From assembly GCA_024970065.1 (NCBI GenBank), contig CP103908.1, positions 1,054,001-1,118,000 of the forward strand: 64,000 bases of DNA. Direction: 5' to 3'. Shown here piece after piece: positions 8,740-17,304 of this stretch (the first letter of the stretch is position 1; each line of letters starts with the position of its first letter). This DNA comes from Pediococcus acidilactici. GTDB taxonomy: Bacteria; Bacillota; Bacilli; Lactobacillales; Lactobacillaceae. Position numbers and translations under genes: made by a program. The notes below the pieces were generated by a model, which saw only the letters and a program-made list of their open reading frames with translations, searched no databases and was not told the DNA's origin.

Positions 8740-9534
8740 TTAAAATTTGCTTACGTTACCTTCCATGGTTTTCACCACAATCTTGTTAACCGGATTTCCA
8801 ACTAGTTCAGAATCTTTTTTTCTCGTTCCTTCGTAGGTAATCAAATAATCGCTTAATTTTTGATCAATACCTAAATGAACGTTGCCAGTCGTGGTTTTAA
8901 CGGATTCTTTAGTAAAGAGCTTATTATTATGCATAAGGGTAATCGCTCCGGTAGTGCTAACAAACGTTGCCGAATTTGCGGAGTGACCGATATTAACCAA
9001 CTCATCAATTGAAATTGCCCCTGTGGTTGTTTTTATTAGTACCTGATTGCTTTGTAGCGTATGCACCGCTATGTCACCCGTAGCAGATTTTAATGAAACC
9101 TTTTCTAAACTTAAGTTCTCGGCTCGCAGAGATCCGGTAATCGTTTTAACATTTATTTGACCCTTGTAAGCCGCCGGAACCCCCACCTTAACAAAAATGC
9201 CATCAAAAAAATTTAATGGAGCTAAAGGTTTTTTCCTTTTTAGTTGTAAATCTAGCTGACCAAACTCCGCATTCTCCGTATACACAAATGAATTTTCATG
9301 TGCGGCATTTGCGAAATAATACTCAATTTTAAGCTGTTCCCCCGCAATCTGTTCAATAGTTCCCGTTCCCCTTTCAAAATACAAATTAATTTTGTGAACG
9401 GCAGATATATCGTAGTGGTAGTGCCTTTTTGCAGAGTTCACACCCTGAAATTGCTGATTCTTATAAATCTTTTTTGCTAACCAACAAGAAATTGTTACCG
9501 ATGATAATGCCGAAATCAATGTAATCGTTTTCAT
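8740..9534 (-). CDS. DUF4097 family beta-strand-repeat protein
   Basis: This is a membrane-anchored protein of about 264 residues with an N-terminal hydrophobic segment (TLISALSSVTISCWLAK). It is followed by a regular run of short beta strands with the motif TGxI/TGxV (for example KTITGSLRAE, KSATGDIAVH, KTTTGAISID, VSTTGAITL, KTTTGNVHLG). These are the parallel beta-solenoid repeats of the DUF4097/YvlB type. In other bacteria such proteins are coupled to envelope-stress or transport regulators. The ATG at 9534 is chosen over an ATG 18 bases upstream because AAAGGATG precedes it. A TetR regulator lies directly upstream. Confidence 0.75.
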   Translation of the reverse strand: MKTITLISALSSVTISCWLAKKIYKNQQFQGVNSAKRHYHYDISAVHKINLYFERGTGTIEQIAGEQLKIEYYFANAAHENSFVYTENAEFGQLDLQLKRKKPLAPLNFFDGIFVKVGVPAAYKGQINVKTITGSLRAENLSLEKVSLKSATGDIAVHTLQSNQVLIKTTTGAISIDELVNIGHSANSATFVSTTGAITLMHNNKLFTKESVKTTTGNVHLGIDQKLSDYLITYEGTRKKDSELVGNPVNKIVVKTMEGNVSKF

Positions 9535-9633
9535 TTTTAAACATCCTTTCATTAACCAAATTGGTTCATCTCCAACAATTTTAAAACTGGTAACATTACC
9601 AATCTTTTCAGTTCTGATCGTCCATAATGCTAA

Positions 9634-10215
9634 TCACTCAAATAGCGAATCAACAAGATGTTTCAACATATAATCAAATACTTCTTCATGGTCATAAGCA
9701 ATTGCGTCTTTCTCCGCAGATAGTGCTAATAATGCGGATAAAATCCCCACTACTTTTTCCATTGGCTGCTTACAAACTAGATTGCTTTTCTTAATTGCAA
9801 CACCTAATTCCTCTAGTGTGTAGTCAGCATTATGCGCAGCTAATCTTTCCCTCGGCAAGCGGCTCAACAATGCTTTAAAATCCTCACTAGCCAGAGTTTT
9901 AATCCAATTTCCCTTATCGTATTCTTCGTATAACCGTTTAAATCCCTCGATAAATCCCCTTTTATCTGGAGAATCGGCGATTGCATCGTTCATGCGGTTA
10001 ATCATCCGATTTTGCACTCGGTCCATTACGTCCGCAAAAAGCTCCTCTTTACTATTAAAAAAAATATAAAACGCGCCTTTTGAAATCCCGACTTTATTAC
10101 AAAGTGCGTCAACATTAGTCTTTCGATAACCAACGTTCACCCAACTTTTTTCACATGCTGCATATAAGTTAGCTTTAATTTGGGCTTTTTCTGCCGTTGA
10201 AAAACCTCTTGTCAT
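9634..10215 (-). CDS. TetR/AcrR family transcriptional regulator
   Basis: This is a 193-residue cytoplasmic regulator. The first 50 or so residues form the TetR helix-turn-helix: VNVGYRKTNVDALCNKVGISKGAFYIFFNSKEELF, where the GISKGAFY recognition segment is typical. The remainder is a helical ligand-binding and dimerisation domain with no recognisable ligand motif. An AGGAGG site precedes the start. The downstream DUF4097 and small membrane-protein genes on the same strand are its likely targets together with its own promoter; an inverted repeat at 10243-10270 is a candidate operator. Confidence 0.88.
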   Translation of the reverse strand: MTRGFSTAEKAQIKANLYAACEKSWVNVGYRKTNVDALCNKVGISKGAFYIFFNSKEELFADVMDRVQNRMINRMNDAIADSPDKRGFIEGFKRLYEEYDKGNWIKTLASEDFKALLSRLPRERLAAHNADYTLEELGVAIKKSNLVCKQPMEKVVGILSALLALSAEKDAIAYDHEEVFDYMLKHLVDSLFE

Positions 10216-10242
10216 CCCTTAGTCCTCCTAAATTTAAAAATG

Positions 10243-10270
10243 TATGACCAATTTTAAATTTGTAGTCATA
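10243..10270. promoter_or_regulatory. Candidate TetR operator
   Basis: TATGAC (10243-10248) and GTCATA (10265-10270) form an inverted repeat around an AT-rich, partly symmetric core just upstream of the tetR start. Size and position suit an autoregulatory TetR site, but nothing in the sequence proves binding. Confidence 0.4.
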
Positions 10271-10539
10271 AAATAGCTAAAAAAATATTTCCTACGAATC
10301 TAGTTCGATTTAAACAATCTCTTTATTGCTAATTTAAGTAATCTACACATTCTTTTTTCATCACCATCCAATACGCGCCACCTAATAATTAACCCCATTC
10401 ACTATTTTAATCAATTGTAGACCTTTCTTCCGTTTTACGCTAGGCCAATTACTAAAAATTCCAAGTTTAACTTAGCGTTAATTTAAGGCTATCAATCATT
10501 AGTAGATGAGTAAACATTTATACTGAATTTTTTTTAAAA

Positions 10540-10563
10540 CAAAAAGCCCCGTTTTAAGGGACT
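10540..10563 (-). terminator. Terminator of the isochorismatase-type gene
   Basis: On the minus strand AGTCCC and GGGGCT form a six-pair stem (one G-T pair) with a 7-base loop, followed by TTTTTGTTTT. Confidence 0.6.
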
Positions 10564-10623
10564 CCCTACCCATTCAGGCAGCTCTTTAAAAAATTCACCG
10601 CTTTATTAACGATTATAGATTCG

Positions 10624-11124
10624 TCATTTTAGCGGATTGGCCACCGTAATTAACCTGCCAAATCGATTATCCCATATATTTGCGTGGTGCTTCTTCATTT
10701 GTTCCGCATTCAGCACATCCCCGTTAATAGTTGCAACTCCATCAATTAATATATCGGTTTTAAAGCCCAGATGGAACGCGACTCGAATGGTTGTATCTAC
10801 GCAAAATTCGACTTGTGCACCGCAAATTTCTATATAATTCAGATGGTTCATTTTAAGAAATGCTTCAAGTCCCGTTTGGTAAAAAGCATCAGGCCGTATT
10901 TTATTAAAATAAGTATCAGTACCTAACGAATTAAGCTCCTCAAAGAGTCTCCATTGTTCACTTGCAACTTCCATTCCCGGTTCAGTATGCTGAATAAATA
11001 CAATTGGGAGATTATTTTCTCGGTATTTATTAATCCGTTTGTTAATGTTTGATATAACTTGATTGCGATTAGCTATTTTACTTAATGCTCGTTGCATATC
11101 AATAACGATTAAAGCCTGAGCCAT
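10624..11124 (-). CDS. Isochorismatase-family cysteine hydrolase
   Basis: This 166-residue cytoplasmic hydrolase belongs to the isochorismatase/nicotinamidase superfamily. The catalytic triad is intact: D9 in VIDMQ, K75 in FNKIRPDAF, and C108 in GAQVEFCVDTT. The family hydrolyses C-N or vinyl-ether bonds. Without the nicotinamidase metal-site motif (DxHxxxH) it is probably not PncA, and the real substrate is unknown. The gene stands alone, with its own terminator and no metabolic neighbours that hint at a pathway. Confidence 0.85.
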   Translation of the reverse strand: MAQALIVIDMQRALSKIANRNQVISNINKRINKYRENNLPIVFIQHTEPGMEVASEQWRLFEELNSLGTDTYFNKIRPDAFYQTGLEAFLKMNHLNYIEICGAQVEFCVDTTIRVAFHLGFKTDILIDGVATINGDVLNAEQMKKHHANIWDNRFGRLITVANPLK

Positions 11125-11325
11125 AGGTTTAAAATTTCTTTTCTTTTTATGACGTTAAGTACTACTAAGAACAATTTTTAAAGATGCTGGAGGTTGTAAA
11201 ATTGATGTCAGATTGTTAATAGTGTTAAATATTATCACCGTTCAGGCACTATGGCAACCGTTTTTATAGGGGATGTTTTTATACTAATTACAATGTGTCT
11301 AGAATACTTGTAGTTGAAATACTTA

Positions 11326-11358
11326 AAAAGAAGAGCTATTCAAACTCGAATAGCTCGC
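11326..11358 (-). terminator. Terminator of the purine operon
   Basis: GAGCTATTC and GAATAGCTC form a perfect nine-pair stem with a 6-base loop 30 bases after the purD stop. On the minus strand it is followed by TTCTTTTTAAG. Confidence 0.8.
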
Positions 11359-11385
11359 CCTTTTATCCGCTAATAATCCAACTGC

Positions 11386-12645
11386 CTACTCTCCATGTTT
11401 TCCAATGTCATTCCGATAACGCATCCCCACTAACTTCTGTTGATTTAACCACGAATATAAAATTGTTCGCGCTTGCGTAATATTACTAGCTTTGGTCGTT
11501 GCACAGAGGATCCGGCCACCGTCGCTAACCAATTCGCCCTTCAAATCTTGTGCCACGCCAGCATAGTTGACGGTAAGGTCTGCTGGAACGCTATTAAAGC
11601 TGGATAAACTAATCCCTGCAGCCGAAGATTGTGGGTAATTTTCTGAACTCACAACCACCCCTAAATAAATATCGTTATTTTGCCATTTCACTTGGGGCGG
11701 TTGCTGATCCAGTAACCCCAGAATAAGCTCGTAGAAATCACTTTGCAGCTGTGGTAATACAACTTCCGTTTCGGGATCTCCAAAGCGGACGTTGAATTCA
11801 ATTACCTTGGGCCCAGTTTTAGTCATAATCAAACCGGCATACAAAACCCCACAAAAAATAATATCCCGTTGACGTAAAGCATGAATGATTGGACGGACAA
11901 CCTCATCCACACACCGTTTCCCCAGCTCTGTTGGAAATTGAGGTAACGGGCTATATGCGCCCATTCCACCCGTATTAGGCCCACGGTCGCCATCGTAAGC
12001 TGCCTTATGATCCTGGGAAAGCGGCATTGGGATAATTTGGTCGCCGTTAACAAATGCCATTAGCGAGAATTCTTGTCCTTCCAAGTATTCCTCGATAACG
12101 ATCGACGTGGTATTAAATTGGTGCTCACCTAGCAATTGATGAATTATTGCTACGGCATCACTTTGATTTTTAGCAATCGTAACCCCCTTCCCGGCGGCTA
12201 ATCCGTCAGCTTTAATTACCACCGGATAAGAGACCTTGGATAACGCCTGGATTGCAGAGCTTTCGTCTTGAAAGCTGGCGTAGCGCGCGGTTGGCACTCC
12301 CGCCTCCTGCATAACCTTTTTGGCAAATTGCTTCGAACTCTCTAATTTTGCTGCCGCTTGAGTCGGACCAAAAATGGCTAACCCTGCCGCATTGAAATAA
12401 TCAACAATTCCCTGTTGCAGCGGCAATTCCGGACCGACAACCGTTAGACTAACCGCTTGCTTGCGGGCAAACTCAACCAACTTTTCAAAGTTTAATTCCT
12501 TGATGGGAACGGTCTTAATTCCGCTGCGCAACATCCCGGGATTTCCGGGCGCGCAATAAACTTCTTCAACCCGCTCACTTAACAATAACTGGCGGCCAAT
12601 TGCGTGTTCGCGGGCGCCTTGCCCAATAACTAGTACTTTTACCAC
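11386..12645 (-). CDS. purD: Phosphoribosylamine-glycine ligase
   Basis: PurD (419 residues) makes glycinamide ribonucleotide from phosphoribosylamine, glycine and ATP, the second step of purine synthesis. It has an ATP-grasp fold. The N-terminus VLVIGQGAREHAIGRQL and GNPGM are the PurD signature. The ATP-binding region carries VIKADGLAAGKGV near 150, and the HKAAYDGDRGPNTGGMGAYSP segment near 215-235 is diagnostic. EFNVRFGDPETEV near 290 holds the metal ligands. It is the last gene of the operon, 12 bases after purH, with the terminator following. Confidence 0.96.
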   Translation of the reverse strand: MVKVLVIGQGAREHAIGRQLLLSERVEEVYCAPGNPGMLRSGIKTVPIKELNFEKLVEFARKQAVSLTVVGPELPLQQGIVDYFNAAGLAIFGPTQAAAKLESSKQFAKKVMQEAGVPTARYASFQDESSAIQALSKVSYPVVIKADGLAAGKGVTIAKNQSDAVAIIHQLLGEHQFNTTSIVIEEYLEGQEFSLMAFVNGDQIIPMPLSQDHKAAYDGDRGPNTGGMGAYSPLPQFPTELGKRCVDEVVRPIIHALRQRDIIFCGVLYAGLIMTKTGPKVIEFNVRFGDPETEVVLPQLQSDFYELILGLLDQQPPQVKWQNNDIYLGVVVSSENYPQSSAAGISLSSFNSVPADLTVNYAGVAQDLKGELVSDGGRILCATTKASNITQARTILYSWLNQQKLVGMRYRNDIGKHGE

Positions 12646-12657
12646 AAATTAAGCCCC

Positions 12658-14193
12658 CTAATGTCTAAAATGACGCCGACCGCTAAAGACTAGCGTGATG
12701 CCTAACTCGTTTGCCTTGTCAATCGACGCTTGATCTTTAATGCTACCACCAGGTTCGACGATGGCCTTAATCCCGTGTTTAGCTGCAAACTCGACGCAAT
12801 CATCCATTGGGAAAAAGGCGTCGGACGCCATAATTGCATTTTTAAATCCAGCAGCCTTTTCTGCCTGTTCAATAGCAATTTCAACCGAGCCAATCCGATT
12901 CATTTGGCCTGCGCCGATTCCTAAAGTCTGATTTTCCGTAGCAATCACGATTGCATTGCTCTTAACGTGTTTAACCACCGTTTGGCCGAAAACCATGGCT
13001 CTTAGTTCGGCCTCTGTCGGTTGGCGCTTAGAAACCACCTTAAAATCAGCCTGGCTTTCAGCGACTTCATCAGGTTCTTGTACTAAAAGCCCGCCCATTA
13101 CGGAGACTGTTTCGAGTTCCTTAGACGCTTGTTCTTTACTAAAATCAACCGTCATTATTCGTAGATTTTTCTTCTGCGCCAACACTGCAAAAGCTTCCCT
13201 TTCAAAACTAGGAGCAATTATAATTTCCAAAAAGAGCTGGTGCATTTTCTGGGCAGTCGCCAAATCAACTGGACGATTTAATACAATAATCCCGCCGAAA
13301 ATAGAAATTGGGTCAGCAGCGTACGCCCGATCCCACGCTTCCTCAATCGACTTGCCTAGCCCAATTCCGCAAGGATTCATGTGCTTAACGGCAATCACCG
13401 CAGGCTGTTCAAACTCGGCACTCATTTTCAAAGCCGCGTCAGCATCTCTAATATTGTTATACGAAAGTTCCTTTCCATGTAATTGCTTAGCTTGGGCAAT
13501 CGAAAACGGCACGGGTAAGGCATTCTCGTAGAAAGCGGCGTTCTGGTGACTATTTTCACCGTAGCGCATTGCTTGTTTCTTGGTATAGGTCAGCGTGAGT
13601 TGGGTAGGAAATTTTTCATCCGCACGTCCCAGATATTGGGCAATTAGCGTGTCGTACGCGGCCGTATGCTGGAAAACTTTCAAAGCTAGCGCCCGCCGAA
13701 AAGCAATTGCATCGTCCGGTTGCGCCAGCTGGTCTAAAACTGCTTGATAATCTGCAGGATCCGCCACCGCCCAAACCGACGCAAAATTTTTAGCCGCGGA
13801 ACGCAACATGCTGGGTCCGCCAATGTCAATTTGTTCAATTGCTTCTGCTTCAGTGATTCCGTCTTGCATAATGGTGCTTTTGAATGGGTAGAGGTTCACA
13901 CAGACTAAGTCAATCAGACCAATTTGCTGTTCTTTTAACGCTTGCAAGTGGTTCGGTAAATCGCGTCGAGCTAATAGTCCACCATGAATTACGGGATGTA
14001 ACGTCTTTACCCGACCATCCAGCATTTCTGGAAAACCGGTTAATTCTTCTACTCCTGTCACCGTTAGCCCCGCTTCTTCAAGAACCTTCTTAGTCCCGCC
14101 AGTAGAGACTATTCTATATTCTTGAGCCGCTAAGCCCTTGGCAAATTCAACAATTCCAGTTTTATCCGACACGCTTAATAATGCAGTTTTCAT
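12658..14193 (-). CDS. purH: Bifunctional AICAR transformylase / IMP cyclohydrolase
   Basis: PurH (about 511 residues) carries out the last two steps to IMP. The N-terminal cyclohydrolase domain begins [18 protein letters not shown] and contains [14 protein letters not shown] and [19 protein letters not shown]. The C-terminal transformylase domain has [17 protein letters not shown] and the catalytic KHMNPCGIG (Lys-His pair), and ends near SGRRHFRH. I place the start at the ATG at 14193, 7 bases after GGGAG, rather than the GTG two codons earlier, which lies too close to that site. It is 12 bases from purN. Confidence 0.96.
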   Translation of the reverse strand: MKTALLSVSDKTGIVEFAKGLAAQEYRIVSTGGTKKVLEEAGLTVTGVEELTGFPEMLDGRVKTLHPVIHGGLLARRDLPNHLQALKEQQIGLIDLVCVNLYPFKSTIMQDGITEAEAIEQIDIGGPSMLRSAAKNFASVWAVADPADYQAVLDQLAQPDDAIAFRRALALKVFQHTAAYDTLIAQYLGRADEKFPTQLTLTYTKKQAMRYGENSHQNAAFYENALPVPFSIAQAKQLHGKELSYNNIRDADAALKMSAEFEQPAVIAVKHMNPCGIGLGKSIEEAWDRAYAADPISIFGGIIVLNRPVDLATAQKMHQLFLEIIIAPSFEREAFAVLAQKKNLRIMTVDFSKEQASKELETVSVMGGLLVQEPDEVAESQADFKVVSKRQPTEAELRAMVFGQTVVKHVKSNAIVIATENQTLGIGAGQMNRIGSVEIAIEQAEKAAGFKNAIMASDAFFPMDDCVEFAAKHGIKAIVEPGGSIKDQASIDKANELGITLVFSGRRHFRH

Positions 14194-14205
14194 GAGCACG
14201 CTCCC

Positions 14206-14787
14206 TTATTTAATCAATTTTCGTTGTTTTAGAACTTCGCATAGGCTAACAAAATATAATTCATGCTCGACTTGATGAATTCTTTGCGCTAATTTTGTCA
14301 CATCATCATTGGGCAAAATGGGGACCGCCCGCTGCGCAATGATGGGGCCGGTATCAATTCCGTCGTCAATCCAGTGCACGGTGACCCCGGTAATTTTCAC
14401 GCCGTACGCAAAAGCGTCTTCAATTCCATGTCGTCCCGGAAAGGCAGGCAACAACGCAGGGTGAATATTAATAATGGCCTGTGGGTAGGCTTCTAGTAGC
14501 ACTCCCGTAATAATTTTCATGTAACCGGCTAATACAATTAGTTTTAAATCGTATTTTTGCAACTCGAGCAGAATTGCTTGTTCGTAAGCCGTTTTGTCAG
14601 CAAACTCGCCCAAACGGTGGGTCCAAACTGGAACCCCCAATTTGACCGCTTTTCCAACTACTGGTGCATCTGGTTGATCACAAACTAAACATGCAATGCG
14701 AATTGGTACGTTAGTTTCTTCGATGTGGCGGGCAAGTGCAACAAAATTGGTGCCGGTCCCCGACGCAAATATTGCGATCTTAATCAT
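14206..14787 (-). CDS. purN: Phosphoribosylglycinamide formyltransferase 1
   Basis: PurN (193 residues) transfers the formyl group of 10-formyl-THF to glycinamide ribonucleotide. IAIFASGTGTNF is the phosphoribosyl-binding start, and LAGYMKIITGVLLEAYPQAIINIHPALLPAFPG carries the folate-site Asn and His (INIHPALLP). The later GVTVHWIDDGIDTGPIIAQ segment contains the catalytic Asp. The start codon overlaps the purM stop by one base (TAATG), so it is translationally coupled to the frameshifted purM. Confidence 0.95.
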   Translation of the reverse strand: MIKIAIFASGTGTNFVALARHIEETNVPIRIACLVCDQPDAPVVGKAVKLGVPVWTHRLGEFADKTAYEQAILLELQKYDLKLIVLAGYMKIITGVLLEAYPQAIINIHPALLPAFPGRHGIEDAFAYGVKITGVTVHWIDDGIDTGPIIAQRAVPILPNDDVTKLAQRIHQVEHELYFVSLCEVLKQRKLIK

Positions 14788-15832
14788 TAATCAGCTCCTA
14801 AAAGTACGACGGCTGGTGCATTTTCTGGGCGCCTCTTCACTTGACCAATCTTAAAATACGGTTCTTTTTGGCGGTCGAGTTCGTCCCTTACTTGCTGATA
14901 TTGCTGAGGACTCACGGTCAACACCATTCCAATTCCCATATTGAAAGTTTGGTAACGGTCGGTTTGTGAAAGTTTTCCAAGCTTAGTGAGAACGTTAAAA
15001 ATAGCTGGTTTAGGCCAACTAGCCAACTTTATTTCAGCCTGTTGATTGGGTTGTAACATCCGCGGTACGTTTTCCAGTAAACCACCACCCGTAATGTGGG
15101 CAATCCCGTTTAATAACCTTTTTTGTAACAGTGGTCGGATCACGTTACCATATAACCGGGTCGGTTCCAAAAGTTCTTCGATTAATGGACGGGCGATTCC
15201 TGGCAAATAGTCGTCAAATTGGTAATGATGATCCGTAAAAAGGATTTTACGCACTAATGAGTAACCGTTACTATGTAAGCCAGTCGAAGGTAAACCAATC
15301 AAGTAATCTCCTTCACTTACCATGGCTGAACTGAGGAGCTCTCTTTTAGCTGCCAAACCAACCGCAAAACCGGCTAAATCAAAACGCTGGTCTTGATAAA
15401 GCCCCGGCATCTCGGCCGTTTCTCCGCCTAGTAACGGGATGGATTGGGCCTGGCAAGCTTTCAAAATCCCTTTTAAAATTGCGGCTGTTTGGTCGCTTTC
15501 TAAACGTGAAAACGCCAAATAATCTAAAAAGAATAGCGGTAATGCGCCCTGCGCCAACAAATCGTTAACGCACATTGCTACCAAATCTTGCCCTAACGAT
15601 TCGACTTTTCCAGTTTGGGCAGCTAACAGTACTTTAGTTCCCACTCCGTCAGCCCCCGCCACTAAAACCGGATCGTCTAATTGATCTTCGGAGAGTTGGT
15701 AACATCCGGCAAAATTGCCAATCCCATTTAGAATGTGGGGTCTTGTTCACCAACCGCTTGCCTTAAACCTTCAATAATTTCTTCGCCCGCTGCAATGTTT
15801 ACTCCCGCTTGTTCATAAGCATTTTTGGTCAT
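14787..15832 (-). pseudogene. purM: Phosphoribosylformylglycinamidine cyclo-ligase, frameshifted
   Basis: PurM closes the imidazole ring (FGAM to AIR). From the ATG at 15832 the first 34 codons read [20 protein letters not shown]...GEQDPTF and then meet TAA (15728-15730). The family continues one frame away as PHILNGIGNFAGCYQL, then VAGADGVGTKVLL and the rest to the stop at 14787. The shift falls at or near GACCCCAC on the minus strand (CCCC at 15737-15740); one more C would restore a full protein of about 348 residues. The downstream part (GGETAEMPG, STGLHSNGYSLVRK, ITGGGLLENVPRM) is intact with no other lesion. A start at the GTG at 15662 would drop about 57 conserved residues and is not credible. 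The cause may be a real mutation, a sequencing error, or slippage on the C run. Confidence 0.8.
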
Positions 15833-17304
15833 TAGTATTTCTCCTTTGCGGCTCCCGTTGCCGATAACGTAGTGTCTTTAACGGTTTTAGGAACTTCAAA
15901 ACCGGCCGCGTAATCGTAAAGCGGTGTAGGATATTTTCCATCAAAGTACGCTACGCAAAGTCCGTCGTTAGGGGCATCTTGGTGTAAACCGATGGCTTCA
16001 ATCAAACCGGGCAAGCTCAAAAAGTGCAACGAGTCCGCCCCGATTGCAACGCACATTTCCTTTACCGTAAGGTTTGCCGCCATTAATTCACGTGTATGTT
16101 CGATATCAATTCCGTAAAAGCAAGGGTATTTCAACGGTGGTGAACTGATCATCAAACGCACCGCTTTAGCCCCCGCTTTTTTCAACATTTTTACAATGTA
16201 CTTGCTGGTGGTCCCCCGAACAAGCGAGTCGTCAACGAGAGCCACCCTTTTTCCAGCAACCACCGCGGATAACACTGTCAACTTCATCTCGACCCCCTGT
16301 TCACGTAACTTAGGGGTGGGTTGAATAAACGTGCGGCTACTGTACTGATTTTTAATCAGACCCATTTCATTTGGGACTCCTAACTGCTCTGCCACCCCTG
16401 CCGCTGCTGATAGCGAAGAATTGGGTACCCCAACGACAATGTCCACGTCTAACGGATTTTCTTGGGCTAATCGCTTACCCATTCGTTGTCGCGCGCGATG
16501 GACGTTCACCCCGTAAAGGTTCGAATCTGGACGGGCGAAATAAATAAATTCCATCGAACAAATTGCTAGCTGAGTCTCGGTCGTAAAGTGGCTAATTTTA
16601 ATTCCCTGGTCATCAATTTGGACCAGTTCGCCAGGTTCTACGTCCCGGACAACTTTGGCACCCACCGCCATTAACGCGCAAGTTTCACTAGCGATCACGA
16701 ATGCACCATTAGTTAATTGCCCAATCACCAAAGGCCGGAAACCATTAGGATCCAATGCTGCGTATAAAGCATTTTCCGTAAGAATCAGGTACGCGAACCC
16801 ACCCTTAATTTGTCGCAAACTAGCCTTTAATTTTTCCCTAAAGCTTGCCTGCTTTTGGTGCTGAATCAGGTGCATTAGAACTTCGGTATCCGAATTGGAT
16901 TGAAAAATTGCGCCCTGCTCTTCTAATTGGTGGCGTAGCGTAATTGCATTTGTCAAATTACCGTTATGGGCCATCGCCACGTCCCCTTGTAGGTAGTGGA
17001 AAAGCAGCGGCTGCACATTTTCAACCCCGCGGCTTCCAGCCGTACCGTAACGGACGTGGCCAATTGCACTGCGCCCAATTAAGTTCGTTAAGTCATCCGG
17101 GTTATTGAACACGTCCGCTAAAAGCCCCAGCCCTTTGTGGATGGCAAACTTTCCCGTGGGAGTGCGGGTTACGATGCCCGCCCCCTCTTGCCCGCGATGC
17201 TGTAAGCTGTGTAATCCGATATACGTTCGTTGCGCTGCATCTGGATCTTGCCAAACCCCAAAAATGCCGCATTCTTCGTTGAGTCCCTTTAATTCAGTTG
17301 CCAT
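15832..17304 (-). CDS. purF: Amidophosphoribosyltransferase
   Basis: PurF (about 490 residues) transfers the glutamine amide to PRPP, the committed step of purine synthesis and its main feedback point. With the ATG at 17304 (AAGGAAG seven bases upstream) an 11-residue propeptide [11 protein letters not shown] precedes Cys12. That Cys is expected to become the N-terminal nucleophile of the class II glutaminase domain (CGIFGVW). [11 protein letters not shown] and AHNGNLTNA belong to the same domain. The PRPP loop is [18 protein letters not shown]. It overlaps the purL end by 16 bases, and its stop overlaps the purM start. Confidence 0.95.
   Translation of the reverse strand: MATELKGLNEECGIFGVWQDPDAAQRTYIGLHSLQHRGQEGAGIVTRTPTGKFAIHKGLGLLADVFNNPDDLTNLIGRSAIGHVRYGTAGSRGVENVQPLLFHYLQGDVAMAHNGNLTNAITLRHQLEEQGAIFQSNSDTEVLMHLIQHQKQASFREKLKASLRQIKGGFAYLILTENALYAALDPNGFRPLVIGQLTNGAFVIASETCALMAVGAKVVRDVEPGELVQIDDQGIKISHFTTETQLAICSMEFIYFARPDSNLYGVNVHRARQRMGKRLAQENPLDVDIVVGVPNSSLSAAAGVAEQLGVPNEMGLIKNQYSSRTFIQPTPKLREQGVEMKLTVLSAVVAGKRVALVDDSLVRGTTSKYIVKMLKKAGAKAVRLMISSPPLKYPCFYGIDIEHTRELMAANLTVKEMCVAIGADSLHFLSLPGLIEAIGLHQDAPNDGLCVAYFDGKYPTPLYDYAAGFEVPKTVKDTTLSATGAAKEKY

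Larger units (their letters stand above)
10216..10623. other. Intergenic region between tetR and the isochorismatase gene
   Basis: It contains the tetR promoter/operator area at the left and the isochorismatase terminator near 10540-10565. The centre (10280-10530) is AT-rich with no gene or structure I can support. Confidence 0.5.

Noticed and set aside
12956..13531. Long plus-strand ORF (191 codons) opposite purH
   Set aside because: The minus-strand PurH protein is complete and conserved there. The opposite frame has low-complexity, Ser-rich sequence typical of a codon-shadow ORF.
14787..15662. PurM starting at the GTG at 15662 as an intact shorter gene
   Set aside because: This would drop about 57 conserved N-terminal residues, whose code is still present upstream in two frames. 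No ribosome site lies before the GTG.
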